A DNA stretch of 64,000 nucleotides from CACIAM-69d sp001698445 (GTDB lineage: Bacteria > Cyanobacteriota > Cyanobacteriia > CACIAM-69d), in NCBI RefSeq assembly GCF_043235035.1, contig NZ_JAZAQF010000028.1, positions 186,001 through 250,000 on the forward strand, read 5' to 3'. Below the pieces are notes generated by a model. That model saw nothing but the letters and a program-made list of their open reading frames with translations, was not told where the DNA came from and searched no databases. Within the stretch, counting starts at the first letter, position 1, and each line of letters opens with the position of its first letter. A program made the translations under genes and the position numbers. Shown piece after piece: positions 52,370-61,221 of the stretch.

Positions 52370-53521
52370 TTAGCCTTCAATCAACTTGGTTAGGATGACT
52401 CCTTGGGGCCAATTTGTTTCGTCTAGTTCAATGACGTAGTGATCGAACGATCGCGGTGTATCAACCTCAGGACGCTTTTGCACCAAAATGCGATCGAACA
52501 ATTTGTGGGCTGGTGCATTACCCAATGGATTTTCATGGGAAAAGATATATAACCCACGCACAGCCATTAGCCCGCGACTAGCCGATCGATCCACCACTTC
52601 AAACATTCCTTGAACCGCTTCCCAAAACAGTTCCAAATCCCGATCGGTCACACCGGTTTGCTTGGCCAAAGGAGCCGAAAAGAAGCCATAGCCTCGATAT
52701 AGACCGTAAGAGATTTTGGTTTTGCGCCCGATCGTTTGTAGCTTTTCACGATCTTTGGCATTGGTAACTGCCATTCGCGTGATTGCCAAATCTTCTGGAA
52801 AAACCGGGTCAATTGACCGAGAAAAGGTTAATTGCATGGGCCCACGAACCTGACCAGCATTCAGTCCGCTGCTCATCACTGCCCCAAACATTCGCACATC
52901 AAAGAAATTGGCGCACATCCAATCTCTAGCTTGTTTGGCATGATCTCGGTTCTTGTTAGGTTCCCCTGCTTGCTTCACCAAAGCCTCTAGAAGAGAACTG
53001 ATTTTATTCCAGCCAGCTAAGGAATCCTTGAGGAGTTGTTTCTGATCATTCCACTCTTTTTTGAGCAAGGTTCCATCATACTTCAACACAGAAGTGATGT
53101 TTTCGGGGTTATCGTCATCGGAATCTTCAAAGTGAAACTCATCTGGCAATGGTGACTCAAGATTGCGCAGAATTTGGAGTTGTTCCAAATTTTTCACAGG
53201 ACAAGAGACTGAGTTCCCTACTGACAACCCCAGCTCTTGATAAGCTTCGCGAATTTGGTCATTCAAAACGCTATGATGCTTGACAAAAAGTTTAAGCCGC
53301 CTTGCTTCTTCACTATTTTCTGCCATCAGATCGCCATAGGTAGCAATCCAGTTGCGAATCTTGCGTTTTAAGCAAACATCCGTCACCAAACCATGCATGG
53401 TTTCCATATCAACCCGTGGAAGATTGCCACCATCTGGATCGCCGTTGGGATTTCCATCCAACACATCAAACAACAGCACAAAATCGTGGCGACGCTGGGC
53501 ATTAGTGTGAATTGCAGACAT
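52370..53521 (-). CDS. cas7c: Cas7 backbone subunit, type I-C (Csd2)
   Basis: 383 residues; RRM-fold crRNA-binding backbone protein of the I-C Cascade, several copies per complex. The opening FVLLFDVLDGNPNGDPDGGN is the Csd2 hallmark, as is AVMSSGLNAGQVRGPMQLTF near 240. Gap of 70 bp to cas8c upstream. Followed by a strong hairpin. Confidence 0.96.
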   Translation of the reverse strand: MSAIHTNAQRRHDFVLLFDVLDGNPNGDPDGGNLPRVDMETMHGLVTDVCLKRKIRNWIATYGDLMAENSEEARRLKLFVKHHSVLNDQIREAYQELGLSVGNSVSCPVKNLEQLQILRNLESPLPDEFHFEDSDDDNPENITSVLKYDGTLLKKEWNDQKQLLKDSLAGWNKISSLLEALVKQAGEPNKNRDHAKQARDWMCANFFDVRMFGAVMSSGLNAGQVRGPMQLTFSRSIDPVFPEDLAITRMAVTNAKDREKLQTIGRKTKISYGLYRGYGFFSAPLAKQTGVTDRDLELFWEAVQGMFEVVDRSASRGLMAVRGLYIFSHENPLGNAPAHKLFDRILVQKRPEVDTPRSFDHYVIELDETNWPQGVILTKLIEG

Positions 53522-53591
53522 GATTAAGCTCCAGAAAATTAATTCAAGTGATCAAGCAAGCAGCATGACTGGGCGCTAGCAATAGGCTTGG

Positions 53592-54035
53592 CTAAGCGGA
53601 ATTAGCAGCTCGATCGCGAATTTGCTGGCGGTTGTGTGCTTGTTGGTGGTAATAGCCAATGGCGAAAATAGCTTGCTGCTGCATCGAAAGGCGACTGGGC
53701 AAATTGGGTAGGTCATGATCGGGAATTTTGCTAAGAATTTCCTCCAACTCCTCTTGAAACCGGTTGTGAAGACCCGGTTTTTCCTTGCGAAGTTTGGATA
53801 GATTGGCTTGAGCTTTGCCAATGATTTTTCCCAGAAGATAGCAAGGGCTGATGGACATGGAGCCATAGTATCGATCGGCGATCGGGGCATTAACCTTGCC
53901 CAAGGCGGCATACTGAATCCTGTCAACTTGCGCCAACAGGCGACCAGCATGGTAGGCGAGGCGATCGCCCAATTGTTCGTCTTGAAATTGCGGATTGCGA
54001 GTTAGGCTTTCCATCGCATTTTGAGGCTCATTCAT
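53592..54035 (-). CDS. cas11c: Cas11c small subunit from internal start in cas8c
   Basis: Within cas8c an ATG at 54035 (MNEPQNAMESLTRN) is preceded in minus sense by GGAAGGA with about a 9-bp spacing, a better Shine-Dalgarno than chance would give. The product would be 147 residues, helical. In type I-C systems the small subunit is known to be made by internal translation at the 3' end of cas8c and is needed for a full Cascade. The exact start here is inference; the next Met (MESL) is an alternative. Confidence 0.7.
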   Translation of the reverse strand: MNEPQNAMESLTRNPQFQDEQLGDRLAYHAGRLLAQVDRIQYAALGKVNAPIADRYYGSMSISPCYLLGKIIGKAQANLSKLRKEKPGLHNRFQEELEEILSKIPDHDLPNLPSRLSMQQQAIFAIGYYHQQAHNRQQIRDRAANSA

Positions 54036-55406
54036 ATTGATTTTTCCTTCCAAGGTCAGAATTAGCTTGAGCAAAGCAGCCCTTGTGTGGGTGATGCTGC
54101 CCCCTTCGACTCGGATTCGCCGCAGGAGGCGATCGAGTAAGTCAGCAGGCAATGGCCGCCCTTCAATAGCCGCCAAAAACAGCGCTGTTGGAGTTCGGGA
54201 CAACATGTCCTTTGGCTCGCGATAAGCACAAGCGGCCAATTCATAGAGTCCAAAAAATTCGCGATCTTCCTCATAGAGCGAGTCAATTTTTTGCCCCTGA
54301 AACCAAATTTTCAGGTTGTGATTGACTGACTCGATCGTCACATCGATCCAACTACGAATGACCGCCCTGGCATTGTTGGCAGTGAGCGCAATTGCAAAAA
54401 AACGTTGAGCGAGGGCTGCACTTGTCTTTTCGCTGATTTCCTGAGCAGTCATTGGTGATTTCAGTAGATTCTGAATTCTTTTTGAATTCAATGGATCACG
54501 CGGCTTGCTCAAGATCTTCAAATCAACTGCTTCAGCACCCTGTTGCACCCACCAAACATAGACACTATCCCCAATGCGAAGACTGTCGTTTTCACTGGCA
54601 AGAAGGGCGTTCAGCGCCTTGGCAAACCCTTCCGCTGCTGGTCGCGAAATGGGAGAAGTCAGGGAATTTGCCAGCCCGAAGGATTCAAAGGCAACGGAAT
54701 TTGCAGAAACCAAAGCTGTTCCTGAAGGTTGTCCATTGGGAAGACCTTTAATAAAAAAAGGTAATCGTTGTTCCAATGGGCCATAGGTTCCGGTCACCAA
54801 ACACCAACCCATGGGACGTTCTTGGCTATCTGATGCTGTTTCACCAGATGTGTAAGCAGCCCAAAATTGTTGAACTTTTTCTAGATTTGCCTTGTTTTCT
54901 GCGGAAATGAGCGCGGGGGCATCGGAAAAATGAACTCGAAAGGTGACAACTTCACTGGCATCAAACTCAGAAGGAAGCTGCAAATTGGGTGCAAATTGCG
55001 ATCGCTGTTGAACAGGATCCCAACTTTCCAAAAATTTCAAAATGGCTTCTACAGCGAGTTCTTGAGTTGCACTAAAACAGTTGGCAACTAGGTCTTTGAA
55101 CTGCCGATGGCATTCGGCAACACGCTCTGGCTTAGAGGTCGATCGGGCGGCTCCCAGGACATACTCCCCCGTATCTGCCAACAGCTTGGGCTGAATGCCT
55201 ACTGTGCGGCCAACGTGGGGAACAATAATTTTCTTGCCTCGTTTTTTCCCCTTTCGTGACTCCTCGACCATTGGAGTCATCAGGCTTGTTCCGATCGGTC
55301 TTCCTTGTTGATCAATTTCAATCAGCCAACTGACTGGCGAAAAACCATACATTGATGGTGTTTCATCAATTCGGGTTGCCAGCTTAGCCAACTCGCTCAG
55401 GAGCAT
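53592..55406 (-). CDS. cas8c: Cas8c large subunit, type I-C (Csd1)
   Basis: 604 residues; PAM-recognising large subunit of the I-C Cascade. The opening MLLSELAKLATRIDETPSMY and the GFSPVSWLIEID segment fit Csd1; family members are about 570-620. ATG 55406 lies 9 bp after the cas5c stop. The 3' part also encodes Cas11c from an internal start at 54035. Confidence 0.95.
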   Translation of the reverse strand: MLLSELAKLATRIDETPSMYGFSPVSWLIEIDQQGRPIGTSLMTPMVEESRKGKKRGKKIIVPHVGRTVGIQPKLLADTGEYVLGAARSTSKPERVAECHRQFKDLVANCFSATQELAVEAILKFLESWDPVQQRSQFAPNLQLPSEFDASEVVTFRVHFSDAPALISAENKANLEKVQQFWAAYTSGETASDSQERPMGWCLVTGTYGPLEQRLPFFIKGLPNGQPSGTALVSANSVAFESFGLANSLTSPISRPAAEGFAKALNALLASENDSLRIGDSVYVWWVQQGAEAVDLKILSKPRDPLNSKRIQNLLKSPMTAQEISEKTSAALAQRFFAIALTANNARAVIRSWIDVTIESVNHNLKIWFQGQKIDSLYEEDREFFGLYELAACAYREPKDMLSRTPTALFLAAIEGRPLPADLLDRLLRRIRVEGGSITHTRAALLKLILTLEGKINMNEPQNAMESLTRNPQFQDEQLGDRLAYHAGRLLAQVDRIQYAALGKVNAPIADRYYGSMSISPCYLLGKIIGKAQANLSKLRKEKPGLHNRFQEELEEILSKIPDHDLPNLPSRLSMQQQAIFAIGYYHQQAHNRQQIRDRAANSA

Positions 55407-55415
55407 AAGCGCCTC

Positions 55416-56135
55416 CTAGGATAAGGGTTGTTCAGGAATGGTCAGCACACCTTGTTTTAAAGAAGCCCGAAAAAAACGAGGACGAGCCTGAGCCGTAACG
55501 ATTCGATCGCCCGATTGATCTCGTTTTCGATAGCTAACCGGCCCCTTCGGTTGCTCTTGAAATTCCACGTCATACAACATCAAACCCAGTTCACGATTGA
55601 GACTGGGATCTGCACAATCAGCAGGGTGATCAGGATTTGGCTTCTCAAAGAATGCTGAAAATTCCCTCGTTCCCAAATAGGGTTGATGGTGACACTGGCC
55701 TCGCTCAATTCGCCTCTGGAACTGATCGCGATATTTGGCCACATCAGCGGCTGCATGGGGCAAAACTTCAATATCCAAATCAACCACATAGGCCACATCT
55801 TGCAAACAAAGGGTGTGCCTTTGGGCCCGATCGTCATCGGCAAAATAGGATCCTTCGCCTTTTTTAGCCCAACCTTGGGCAGTGGCAAACACTTGGCGAC
55901 TATTCACCTCATTGCGCCAAATTGAAAAGTATTTGATGGGCTTCAGAACATGAATTTCGCGAATTTTATAGCGCATTTCTGGCTTCCAGAAAATGGCTTC
56001 GCAGGCTCCCCGCATTGCACTTGGGGTGGGCACATCATAGGAAATGCGTTCTACTTTGAACTCAGGGCGCGTAAAGCAAGCATAGGGCGCGGTAAATTTC
56101 ACCCTCAATGAATTTAGGCTGTTCATAATCTCCAT
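55416..56135 (-). CDS. cas5c: Cas5c (Cas5d) crRNA-processing subunit
   Basis: 239 residues, RAMP fold. In type I-C it replaces Cas6 and cuts the repeat RNA, then caps the 5' handle. The sequence VKFTAPYACFTRPEFKVERISYDVPTPSAMRGACEAIFWKP is the family signature in parts, with the Gly-rich loop replaced by the later PKGPVSYRKR. It lies between cas3 and cas8c with gaps of 44 and 9 bp. Confidence 0.95.
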   Translation of the reverse strand: MEIMNSLNSLRVKFTAPYACFTRPEFKVERISYDVPTPSAMRGACEAIFWKPEMRYKIREIHVLKPIKYFSIWRNEVNSRQVFATAQGWAKKGEGSYFADDDRAQRHTLCLQDVAYVVDLDIEVLPHAAADVAKYRDQFQRRIERGQCHHQPYLGTREFSAFFEKPNPDHPADCADPSLNRELGLMLYDVEFQEQPKGPVSYRKRDQSGDRIVTAQARPRFFRASLKQGVLTIPEQPLS

Positions 56136-56179
56136 GCTGGAAAGTCAGTGGATTTTTGATTAACCAACTTGATAGCAAA

Positions 56180-58543
56180 CTAAGGAATAAAGTCGGCTGG
56201 GTCGTATTGGATAGGTTGGCCATTGATCTCAATTCCGTAAAGTTGCCGATCGTAGCCCCCTTCCCAAACCCACAGCCCAGGGACAACCTCGCGGCGGCAA
56301 TGGGCTGATTGGTTAAATTCGTCGCTGCGCAGGTTCACCATGTAGGGCTGGAGCGCATCGCGATCGCCCCTGTTGAGGGAACCGGAGCGCTCAATTTTTT
56401 GAATCAGGTTGTTGGCGCGATCGTCGTACTGAACCACCACGGGCACGGTCTCATCTTTCATCAACGAAAATTGCTCGGCTACTTCGGCATAGCTCCAACT
56501 TTCTCGGCTGTTCTGGATCTGTTGACCTCGATCGCGCCCAACCGTTTGGTACAGATTCTGAAAGTACTGCTCAAAGGTTTTGGGGTCGTGTAAGGCTTGA
56601 TTCACACGATCGGTCTGAAGATTCTGAAGATAGCGATTGGCCGTACCAACGGCGGTTTCGTAGCTGCCATTGGGTAACCGGCCCTCTTGGGGAGAGAAAA
56701 TCACCACTTGTCCCAAAATTGGCTCGCCTGACTGATCACAAAGATTGCCCTCTCGGTTGCAGCGGCCGGCCGCTTGCACAACGCGATCAAGCGGCCCCTC
56801 AGCCCGATAGACCAGCGGAAAATCAATATCCACCCCCGCCTCCACCACTTGAGTAGCCACCAGCAAGCAAGGCAGCCCTGCCCGCAGGCGATCGCGCACT
56901 TGGGCTAACACCTGGCGACGATGGGCCCCACAAAGCAAGGTGGAGAGGTGAAAGAGCGCCTCGCGGGGCCAGCCAGCGCCTTGCAACGCAGCCACGACAT
57001 CCAAAGCGTTGCGGCGTGTATTCAAAACGATGAGTGCTTGGTTTGCCTGCCGGTTTTGCAAATCCGTCACTAAATCCGCCCAAGACCAAGATTTCGGCGG
57101 CACAACATAGTTCACCCGTTGCAACTGTTGAAAATGGGCTTTGGCCAGTTCCGGGGGCACAATATCCCGCACTTGGTCGGTGGCAAATCCTTGAAGATAG
57201 GCATTTTGACCGGCGAGGGCGGGTTGGGTGGCCGTGCAAAGCACCACCGTCACGCCATAGCGGGTGACCAACTCACGCAGCACACAAAGAATCGGATCCA
57301 ACAGCTCGATCGGGAGGGTTTGCACCTCATCCAGCACAATCACGCTGTTGATTAGGTTGTGTAATTTGCGGCAACGACTCGGCCGATTGGCAAACAAACT
57401 ATCGAACAGTTGCACCGTTGTGGTCACAATCAAGGGAGCATCCCAGTTTTGGGCAATTAACCGGGCCCGAGCAAAGGCCTGGCGAGCATCCTCGGCGCGA
57501 TCGTCACCACGCATTACAGATTCGTTTTCGTTTTTGGAAGGTGCTTCTTGCCAAACAGCGCTGTGGTGTTCCAAAACCGCCTCGGGGCCCAGTTCAGCTT
57601 GAAACAAATCGCGATAGACATTGACGGTCTGTTCAATGATGCTGGTGTAGGGCACAGCAAAGATGACACGCGATCGCCCATGGGCCACCGCATGGTCAAG
57701 GGCAAACCGCAGGCCGCTCAGAGTCTTGCCGCCGCCCGTAGGGACACAGAGCCGAAACACACCCGGCGGTTGTTTCGCCGCTTGCCGACAAAGTTGATAG
57801 ATTTCAGCTCGAAGGCAATTGAGGGGAGATTGGGGATTTTTTAAGGGTTTCAGGACTTTTTGGGCATAGGCACGCTCAAAGGTCAATTGCAATTGGGCGA
57901 TTGTGATTCCCAAGTGGCGCTGGCTCGATTCTGTGGGCTTAAAGTGCTGCTCCGTATCCAAATAGTCCGCATCAACCAAGCAAGAAAACAGAAACCGCCA
58001 AAAAACTTCCTGTTGGTAACAATCATCGGTTTCTGCCGGAGCATAATCAGTTAAGTCCTGATCTGGCTCCAATTCAATATCGGTTTTTTCCGCTTCCCGC
58101 AAGACCGCTTGATAGGCCTGTTCAGTTTTGGCCCTATGGTTACCGGCTAGCTTGCTGTCCATATCTGCCAAGTCAGGAATACCGGCATGATGACCAAAAA
58201 TGATCATGGCCAGTTTGCAGCCCAGCTTGTCGGGAAGTTGCTGCTTTGCTAACTTTGCACCATAGACTGCGTGGGGAACAGACTTGGGCGCTGGGCTGTC
58301 TCGTCCACGTCGGGTTGCCTGGTGACAGTGATAGAGATACTCCTGAAACTTAGGGTTATATTTGCCCAGGTCATGCCAAAGGCCAGCGTAGTAACCTAGG
58401 CGATCGGCTCCTAGGGGGGCGGCAAATTGTGCGGTTAAGCGAGCCACTTGCTGCAAATGATCGCGCAGGCTATGCCATCGATCGGAATCTTGGGGCGGCG
58501 TATGGGATACCGGTTCCTGGGGACGGGGGTATGAATTGCCCAT
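56180..58543 (-). CDS. cas3: Cas3 nuclease-helicase
   Basis: 787 residues. N-terminal HD nuclease: WHSL near residue 24, LWHDLGK with H57-D58, and FGHHAGIPD near 118. Then a superfamily 2 helicase with Walker A PTGGGKT near 270, DEVQ (DEAD-box position) near 401, and the C-terminal motif QAAGRCNREGN near 595. It degrades target DNA after Cascade binding. First gene of the cas unit; the promoter should lie in 58544-58700. Confidence 0.96.
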   Translation of the reverse strand: MGNSYPRPQEPVSHTPPQDSDRWHSLRDHLQQVARLTAQFAAPLGADRLGYYAGLWHDLGKYNPKFQEYLYHCHQATRRGRDSPAPKSVPHAVYGAKLAKQQLPDKLGCKLAMIIFGHHAGIPDLADMDSKLAGNHRAKTEQAYQAVLREAEKTDIELEPDQDLTDYAPAETDDCYQQEVFWRFLFSCLVDADYLDTEQHFKPTESSQRHLGITIAQLQLTFERAYAQKVLKPLKNPQSPLNCLRAEIYQLCRQAAKQPPGVFRLCVPTGGGKTLSGLRFALDHAVAHGRSRVIFAVPYTSIIEQTVNVYRDLFQAELGPEAVLEHHSAVWQEAPSKNENESVMRGDDRAEDARQAFARARLIAQNWDAPLIVTTTVQLFDSLFANRPSRCRKLHNLINSVIVLDEVQTLPIELLDPILCVLRELVTRYGVTVVLCTATQPALAGQNAYLQGFATDQVRDIVPPELAKAHFQQLQRVNYVVPPKSWSWADLVTDLQNRQANQALIVLNTRRNALDVVAALQGAGWPREALFHLSTLLCGAHRRQVLAQVRDRLRAGLPCLLVATQVVEAGVDIDFPLVYRAEGPLDRVVQAAGRCNREGNLCDQSGEPILGQVVIFSPQEGRLPNGSYETAVGTANRYLQNLQTDRVNQALHDPKTFEQYFQNLYQTVGRDRGQQIQNSRESWSYAEVAEQFSLMKDETVPVVVQYDDRANNLIQKIERSGSLNRGDRDALQPYMVNLRSDEFNQSAHCRREVVPGLWVWEGGYDRQLYGIEINGQPIQYDPADFIP

Positions 58544-58959
58544 GCTCAGCGTGATGCCTTAGGGGCATGATCAGCAACAATTGATCATTATGTCCCTAGG
58601 AATTTGGGTTTTAGTGAAATTAATGAAATTAGTACAATTATTAATTTCTATACATAAAATTAATTTCTATACATAAAATATCTGCCAAATATTGACCAGA
58701 TATCTGCCAGGCATCTATAAAATTTTTGTGAAAACTTTCGTCACCAACCAAATATAGATAGCAACACAGGACTTGAGCAATAGTTAGTAGCAGCGCGACA
58801 GGCTCAAGGCGTTGGGTCAAGGTTTCGGAGTCAGTCGCGATGACAACACCCCCTAAGCCTCTAGCTGTCTGGAAGCTAATTCGTAAAGAAAAGCCAAAAA
58901 CACCCGGGCGGGGCTGAATGCAATTTTAGGCTAGAGCTACCCGCAGCTTCAGCCTGCTT
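58544..58959. other. A+T-rich region upstream of cas3 with 19-bp direct repeat
   Basis: The unit TTAATTTCTATACATAAAA occurs twice in tandem (58641-58659 and 58660-58678), about 100 bp before the cas3 start. In minus sense it contains TATGTATAGA, similar to a -10 box. The region is much more A+T-rich than its flanks. It probably contains the cas promoter and perhaps an operator. Confidence 0.55.
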
Positions 58960-59079
58960 ATGAGTCGTTTACCCATCATTGCTAAACCCACCTGCAAAGC
59001 CTATCCCAGCGATTGGAGCGACAGTGAGTGGGTGATCTTTCAACCACTGCTACCCGCCCCCAGAGGCTCAGGATTATGA
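58960..59079 (+). pseudogene. IS5-family transposase remnant (N-terminal fragment)
   Basis: A 39-codon frame starting at ATG 58960 encodes AYPSDWSDSEWVIFQPLLPAP after 13 residues and stops at TGA 59077-59079. This is the N-terminal DUF4096-type segment of IS5-group transposases (YPSDLTDxEWxxxxPLLPxP). The rest of the transposase is missing; no inverted ends were recognised. Confidence 0.7.
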
Positions 59080-59167
59080 GTTGTATTTAGAAACGAGTGA
59101 AGGGATGATCTACGACTATTTAATGCTTAAGGTATTTGATAGTGGGATGATTATCTACCTTGATTAA
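59063..59167 (+). pseudogene. orphan C-terminal fragment of unknown protein
   Basis: In another frame overlapping the end of the transposase remnant, codons 59063-59167 read EAQDYELYLETSEG, then MIYDYLMLKVFDSGMIIYLD and a TAA stop. The composition looks like a genuine protein end, but no start is supported, so it may be the tail of a gene cut by the IS insertion. Not recognised. Confidence 0.35.
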
Positions 59168-59236
59168 TCAATAACTTGTTTATAAATCAGCTCTTAAAAC
59201 TGAAACAGACCCCCTATAGCCACGGCCCGAAACGTC

Positions 59237-60055
59237 ATGAATATTGCGCAATATCACGAAGTTTGTCATCAGATGCGATCGGGAGATGTGATTGCCTTTG
59301 CTGGGGCGGATATCTTGTCGGGAACGGTGCGCCTTTCAACCCAATCCACGGTTTCCCATGTGGGTGCTGTATTTCAGCCAGAATTTATGATCAATGGGCC
59401 CAGCAGGATCAACGTTGATGGCAAACAGGATAGCAAACAGAATGCTGAAGTTGATTCAAACTCCAAGGTTGACCAAAACCCTAGTGCAAGCACAACGGAG
59501 AGTCAGGAACATATCAGTTTGGAGCTAGCTTCGTCCTTGCTGGAAATTGATATGCTGACCACGGATCAGCCGGAAATTTATATTATTGAATCCCATCCCC
59601 TTTGCTTTGATAAAGACACGGAAATTGCCAAAAGTGGCGTACAAATCAATAAATTAAGCGCCCTGATGGATGGCTATGATGGCCAAATCTGGTGGCTACC
59701 TTTGGGGGAGCAACATCGCTCTCGGCTGGATCTGCAAAAGTTCACGGATTTCATGCGCCAAAGCGAAAAGCGTGCCTACGATTTTGTGCAGGCTGCGTTG
59801 GCGGGCTTGGATATCTTAGATGAAGTGGGATTGACCTGTGCCCAGGAAGATCACTCTAGTTTTTTCTGCTCTGAATTAATTGCAGCGGCCTTCCAAGCGG
59901 CTGGGTTAATTCAGGGGGTTAATCCATCGGAAACAACCCCGATCGACCTTTGTCGCTTTCCGATTTACGCGGAGGATTATTACTTGCTCTGGGGCGACCC
60001 GATCGAGATCCCTGGCTATAACGCTGCTGGTTTTCCGAGTACCTTGAAAGATTAG
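59237..60055 (+). CDS. YiiX-like permuted NlpC/P60 papain-fold protein
   Basis: Protein of 272 residues. The N-terminal MRSGDVIAFAG..TVSHVGAVF carries the catalytic His near 41; the C-terminal SSFFCSELIAAAFQAAG carries the catalytic Cys near 216. This order, His before Cys, is typical of the permuted papain-like YiiX/YebB group (amidase or lipid-modifying enzymes). Residues about 55-95 are a Ser/Asn/Asp-rich insertion of low complexity. No signal peptide is seen, so it is probably cytoplasmic. It adjoins the IS remnant and the CRISPR locus but its role there is unknown. Confidence 0.7.
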   Translation: MNIAQYHEVCHQMRSGDVIAFAGADILSGTVRLSTQSTVSHVGAVFQPEFMINGPSRINVDGKQDSKQNAEVDSNSKVDQNPSASTTESQEHISLELASSLLEIDMLTTDQPEIYIIESHPLCFDKDTEIAKSGVQINKLSALMDGYDGQIWWLPLGEQHRSRLDLQKFTDFMRQSEKRAYDFVQAALAGLDILDEVGLTCAQEDHSSFFCSELIAAAFQAAGLIQGVNPSETTPIDLCRFPIYAEDYYLLWGDPIEIPGYNAAGFPSTLKD

Positions 60056-60084
60056 TTCCTGTGATCGATTTAAATCACTACAGA

Positions 60085-60104
60085 CAAGGGGTTTAAACCC
60101 CTTG
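60085..60104. repeat. perfect 20-bp palindrome
   Basis: CAAGGGGTTTAAACCCCTTG, fully self-complementary, 30 bp after the YiiX-like gene stop and before the convergent gene end at 60145. It is a relative of the palindrome at 33249-33268 and is followed by CTGCCAAGATTTTG and TCATCAGGA, which recall the MITE-like body. Probably a bidirectional terminator or collapsed MITE. Confidence 0.85.
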
Positions 60105-60144
60105 CTGCCAAGATTTTGCGTTGTCATCAGGACTTGAAAGCATC

Positions 60145-61221
60145 CTAAAATTGCTGACCCACGAACACAGAGCGTGTTTCGCCATCTCGTCGGAGAGTCG
60201 CGGCTTGGTTGGCCACTTCCACCAAAGTCCAACCACTGGCTCCGATCGCCTCGCCCATGCTGACCCGTCTGGTTACGCCGTTCACGGAAACCAAGGCCGA
60301 GGAACGATCGCCCAATTCCAAAACCCCCACTAGGACGTAGGTCATGCTGGGAGCAACGGCAACGGGCCCCGGCGATGCGGCTGGGCTGGCGGTTGATTGA
60401 GGGGAGGCGGCCGGCGCGGGGCTGGGGCGGGTGGCGGCTCCGTTGGGTTGGGGTAAGTTGGCGGACAAGTTGGGATTCCGTTCCAGCAAGCGGGTTAAGC
60501 GTTCGATCGCATCCACCAAGTTGCTGGACAGGGGAAATCCAGCCGGGGCTGCGGGCGTGATGGCGGCGCTGGAGGCCGGTGGGGCGGGGCTGGGGTTCGG
60601 AGGATTGAGGGTGACAACGTTGGGCAATTGCGAGGGCACCGGTGCGATCGCGGGAGGCTGGGGCAACTGGGCAGCAGGGCCGCCGCCATTGGTGCGCCGC
60701 TCGATCGCATCCAAGGAACGGGAAATATAGGCAGCAAATTCCGTATCGTCGGGGTCGCTACTGCCGTCGTTGGCCACGGAAGCAACGGGAGCCGCTGGGG
60801 AGCCGTCGGCCATCACCGCTGTCGGCTCGTTGCGATTGGCAAACCACAGGCCCACGGTGGCCAACAGGGACAGGGCCGCCGCGCCGATGGTTAGGCGATC
60901 GAACAGGCGCACCGATTGCCGGGCCCGTTCCGCGTCGGCCACTGCTTCGATCAGCTCTGGATCTGGCTCTTGAATTTTGGGCGGCGGCGGGGGCGGCAAC
61001 ACCTCCGCTGGCAACACCAAGGGCGGCACGGCGATCGATTGCAGGGCGATCGGGGGCGAGGGTTCCGGGGGTGGGGTCAGCAGTTCCACGCCCTCTTCGA
61101 GCGATCGCTCCAAATCCCCAAACAGGTCATCCATGAGCTGGTCGGCATACCAGTCAGCGGCCGAGGTCGATCGGGGGGCGATCGTCGGGTTGGATTCGCG
61201 AGGCTCAATGGACAAAGTCAT
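60145..61221 (-). CDS. Pro-rich bitopic membrane protein with PilP/GspC-like end
   Basis: 358 residues from ATG 61221 (MTLSIEPRESNP); a frame to 61266 lacks support. A cytoplasmic Pro-rich part (PPPPPPK near 75) precedes one helix (LTIGAAALSLLATVGLWFA) near 110-129, then a long Pro/Ala/Ser-rich periplasmic linker, then a small domain (about 295-358: VGVLELGDRSSALVSVNGV to SVFVGQQF) that resembles the HR/PilP domain of pilus and type II secretion proteins. A role in pilus or envelope assembly is inference. Confidence 0.6.
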   Translation of the reverse strand: MTLSIEPRESNPTIAPRSTSAADWYADQLMDDLFGDLERSLEEGVELLTPPPEPSPPIALQSIAVPPLVLPAEVLPPPPPPKIQEPDPELIEAVADAERARQSVRLFDRLTIGAAALSLLATVGLWFANRNEPTAVMADGSPAAPVASVANDGSSDPDDTEFAAYISRSLDAIERRTNGGGPAAQLPQPPAIAPVPSQLPNVVTLNPPNPSPAPPASSAAITPAAPAGFPLSSNLVDAIERLTRLLERNPNLSANLPQPNGAATRPSPAPAASPQSTASPAASPGPVAVAPSMTYVLVGVLELGDRSSALVSVNGVTRRVSMGEAIGASGWTLVEVANQAATLRRDGETRSVFVGQQF

